64,000 nucleotides of DNA from Cyanobacteria bacterium QS_8_64_29 (GTDB taxonomy: Bacteria > Cyanobacteriota > Cyanobacteriia > Cyanobacteriales > Rubidibacteraceae). Shown one piece after another: positions 63,034-64,000 of the stretch. A model generated the notes under the pieces. It worked only from the letters and a program-made list of their open reading frames with translations. It was not told where the DNA came from and did not search any database. Numbering within the stretch: the stretch's first letter is position 1; each line of letters opens with the position of its first letter. A program made the translations under genes and the position numbers. Where the stretch lies: positions 62,001 to 126,000 of the forward strand of contig PXQH01000001.1 in the NCBI GenBank assembly GCA_003022125.1. Reading direction: 5' to 3'.

Positions 63034-63414
63034 TCAGGCTTCAAGCTGGAGATCGCAGGCCAACTGGCACGCGCCATACTGGCTTCGGGGCAGCACGGCG
63101 GCTTTGCCGTTGAGCCAGTGCAGCCACGGAATGCGTTGCAGGTGAATGCCTTTGAGCGTCAAAATGGCCGAGCTAAGTGCAATGGCAATAACGCTGCTCC
63201 CAATGAGGCTGCCGGCCACCATCAGGACCGCACTAGCCGGCACGAGCGCATGCAGCGTCATGGCCAGAAACAGGCCTACAGTTGCCGCAATGGCAACGAG
63301 CGGGAAGCCGGCGACGAGCAGGCAAACCAATAACGTAAAGTTCCAGAGCGCAAAGCTTTTGAGGGTTCCCCATAGCTGAACGGAGTCTTGTCGGAAATCC
63401 TGGGCCAGTGACAT
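63034..63414 (-). CDS. Small membrane protein of unknown function
   Basis: 126 residues. Seen: an amphipathic N-terminus (MSLAQDFRQDSVQLWGTLKS), then two or three membrane segments (about residues 22-88: FTLLVCLLVAGFPLVAIAAT, and VLMVAGSLIGSSVIAIALSS), and a soluble C-terminal tail with two cysteines. AGGAGG five bases before the ATG is a strong ribosome site, and a canonical terminator follows, so it is a well-expressed single-gene unit. I do not recognise a characterised family and propose no function. Confidence 0.75.
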   Translation of the reverse strand: MSLAQDFRQDSVQLWGTLKSFALWNFTLLVCLLVAGFPLVAIAATVGLFLAMTLHALVPASAVLMVAGSLIGSSVIAIALSSAILTLKGIHLQRIPWLHWLNGKAAVLPRSQYGACQLACDLQLEA

Positions 63415-63707
63415 GCCGACCTCCTAATAACGATGTATGTGGTTCAGATGTGAGCGATAAAGCTGCATTGTTTTGGAGTTGCTGGTATGCTAGCGAGCCT
63501 TTAATTGGTTGCTGGGAAGAGCGTTACCAAAATTAACCCCACAGCGAGTGCCTCGGGCAGCGTTGCAAGCCTCAACGCTGCGATCGCGGCCGCTCAGCAC
63601 TTGGGGCGCGATCGCGATGTGGCGTTAATGTTTGTTAAATCCCGCAATAAAATCGAACGCGCGCCGGGCGCTGGGGAAAGCTCCGCTGTGAGTGCTGTGA
63701 GCTCACA

Positions 63708-64000
63708 ATGCCAGCTGCCATGCCTGACGGATCGCCTGCCCGGCGCAGCCCGCCGCCACCGCCGCCCCAGCCCGCTCGCTCGCCCCAAGGCGAGACCGCT
63801 GGTCGCGATGCCACCCTCCCACCCGCGCAACGGCCGGCCGGCCAACCACCCCTGGCGCAAATCGTGCGCGAGGCCAACGAGCGCGGCTTCTCCGACATTC
63901 ACCTGGGCGTGGGCGAGGTGCCGCGCGTTCGCAACCGCGGCGAGATGGAAGCCCTGGCCTACCCGGTAACCGACCGAGCCACCTTCACCAGTTGGCTGCA
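63708..64000 (+). CDS. pilT: Twitching motility ATPase PilT, N-terminal part (runs off the window)
   Basis: From ATG 63708 (or 63720) the frame encodes a Pro-rich N-terminal extension of about 50 residues, then PLAQIVREANERGFSDIHLG, VGEVPRVRNRGEMEAL and VTDRATFTSWL. The SDIHLG...PRVRNRGEM block is the N-terminal PAS-like domain of type IV pilus retraction ATPases. The Walker motifs lie beyond the right edge, so PilT versus PilB or another GspE-like ATPase rests on the ANERGFSDIHL pattern. The 293 bp upstream hold two HIP1-like GCGATCGC cores but no further gene that I can support. Confidence 0.7.
   Translation, partial: MPAAMPDGSPARRSPPPPPPQPARSPQGETAGRDATLPPAQRPAGQPPLAQIVREANERGFSDIHLGVGEVPRVRNRGEMEALAYPVTDRATFTSWL

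Noticed and set aside
1-64000. CRISPR arrays, insertion sequences, prophage or integrase genes
   Set aside because: No spaced direct repeats of suitable length, no transposase or integrase-like translations, and no block of foreign base composition was found on either strand.

Overview
The window is a stretch of chromosome from a GC-rich cyanobacterium (roughly 60-65 % GC by eye). The assignment rests on psbH and psbN (photosystem II), two high-light-inducible Hli proteins, an NblS/Hik33-type sensor kinase, a PanC-Cmk fusion, a DUF1997 protein, a CPP1-like protein, 4-hydroxyphenylpyruvate dioxygenase, and frequent copies of the cyanobacterial HIP1 octamer GCGATCGC. I see no tRNA, rRNA, CRISPR array, insertion sequence or prophage. 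I cannot name the species from sequence alone.

Layout. 1-6.1 kb: edge of a membrane protein gene, a GT39-like membrane glycosyltransferase, uppS, and two tandem M16 peptidases of which only the first has the zinc site. 6.0-12.5 kb (minus strand): SAM hydrolase, GT2, dNTPase, DUF488, aldo/keto reductase, secreted nuclease. 12.6-24 kb: SolA-like oxidase, rnc, purM, RlpA-like protein, panC-cmk, bioB and the giant glutamate synthase gene. 24-32.5 kb: NAGPA-like exported glycosidase, cupin, HesB/IscA, then the str operon rpsL-rpsG-fusA-tuf-rpsJ with its promoter and a Lon-N domain gene. 32.5-43 kb: pheA, DUF1997, rnhB-rne, cysteine desulfurase, folK-nudix-photolyase, sugar-nucleotide epimerase, purD. 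43-57 kb: nblS, a broken AI-2E transporter, HPPD, HAD phosphatase, CPP1-like, tatA, psbH/psbN, HPF-like, ppa, ispG, a DRTGG protein, gpm, dusA, two hli genes and ilvN. 57-64 kb: a minus-strand run (wecB, ParM-like actin, RHH/coiled-coil partner, quinone oxidoreductase, pentapeptide-repeat membrane protein), a small membrane protein with a canonical terminator, and the start of pilT at the right edge.

Most genes are housekeeping, tightly packed and often translationally coupled (TAATG, ATGA, GTGA junctions) or convergent with reciprocal stop-codon overlaps. Two small photosynthesis genes are easily missed: psbN (43 codons) and a second hli gene (59 codons) whose 3' end lies antisense inside dusA.

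Most unusual: (i) a near-consensus HLR1/RpaB-type site upstream of the tandem hli genes, in the same window as the NblS kinase known to act on that pathway; (ii) an AI-2E transporter pseudogene with two independent lesions, an in-frame TGA and a 14-bp perfect tandem duplication; (iii) a ParM-like actin gene with one in-frame amber codon, followed by a ribbon-helix-helix/coiled-coil protein, a candidate chromosomal actin-type segregation module; (iv) several perfect inverted repeats in leaders: str operon, the gltB divergent region, and the gpm/DRTGG divergent region. No completely new enzyme system is evident; the ParM/RHH module and the structured leaders are the best leads.
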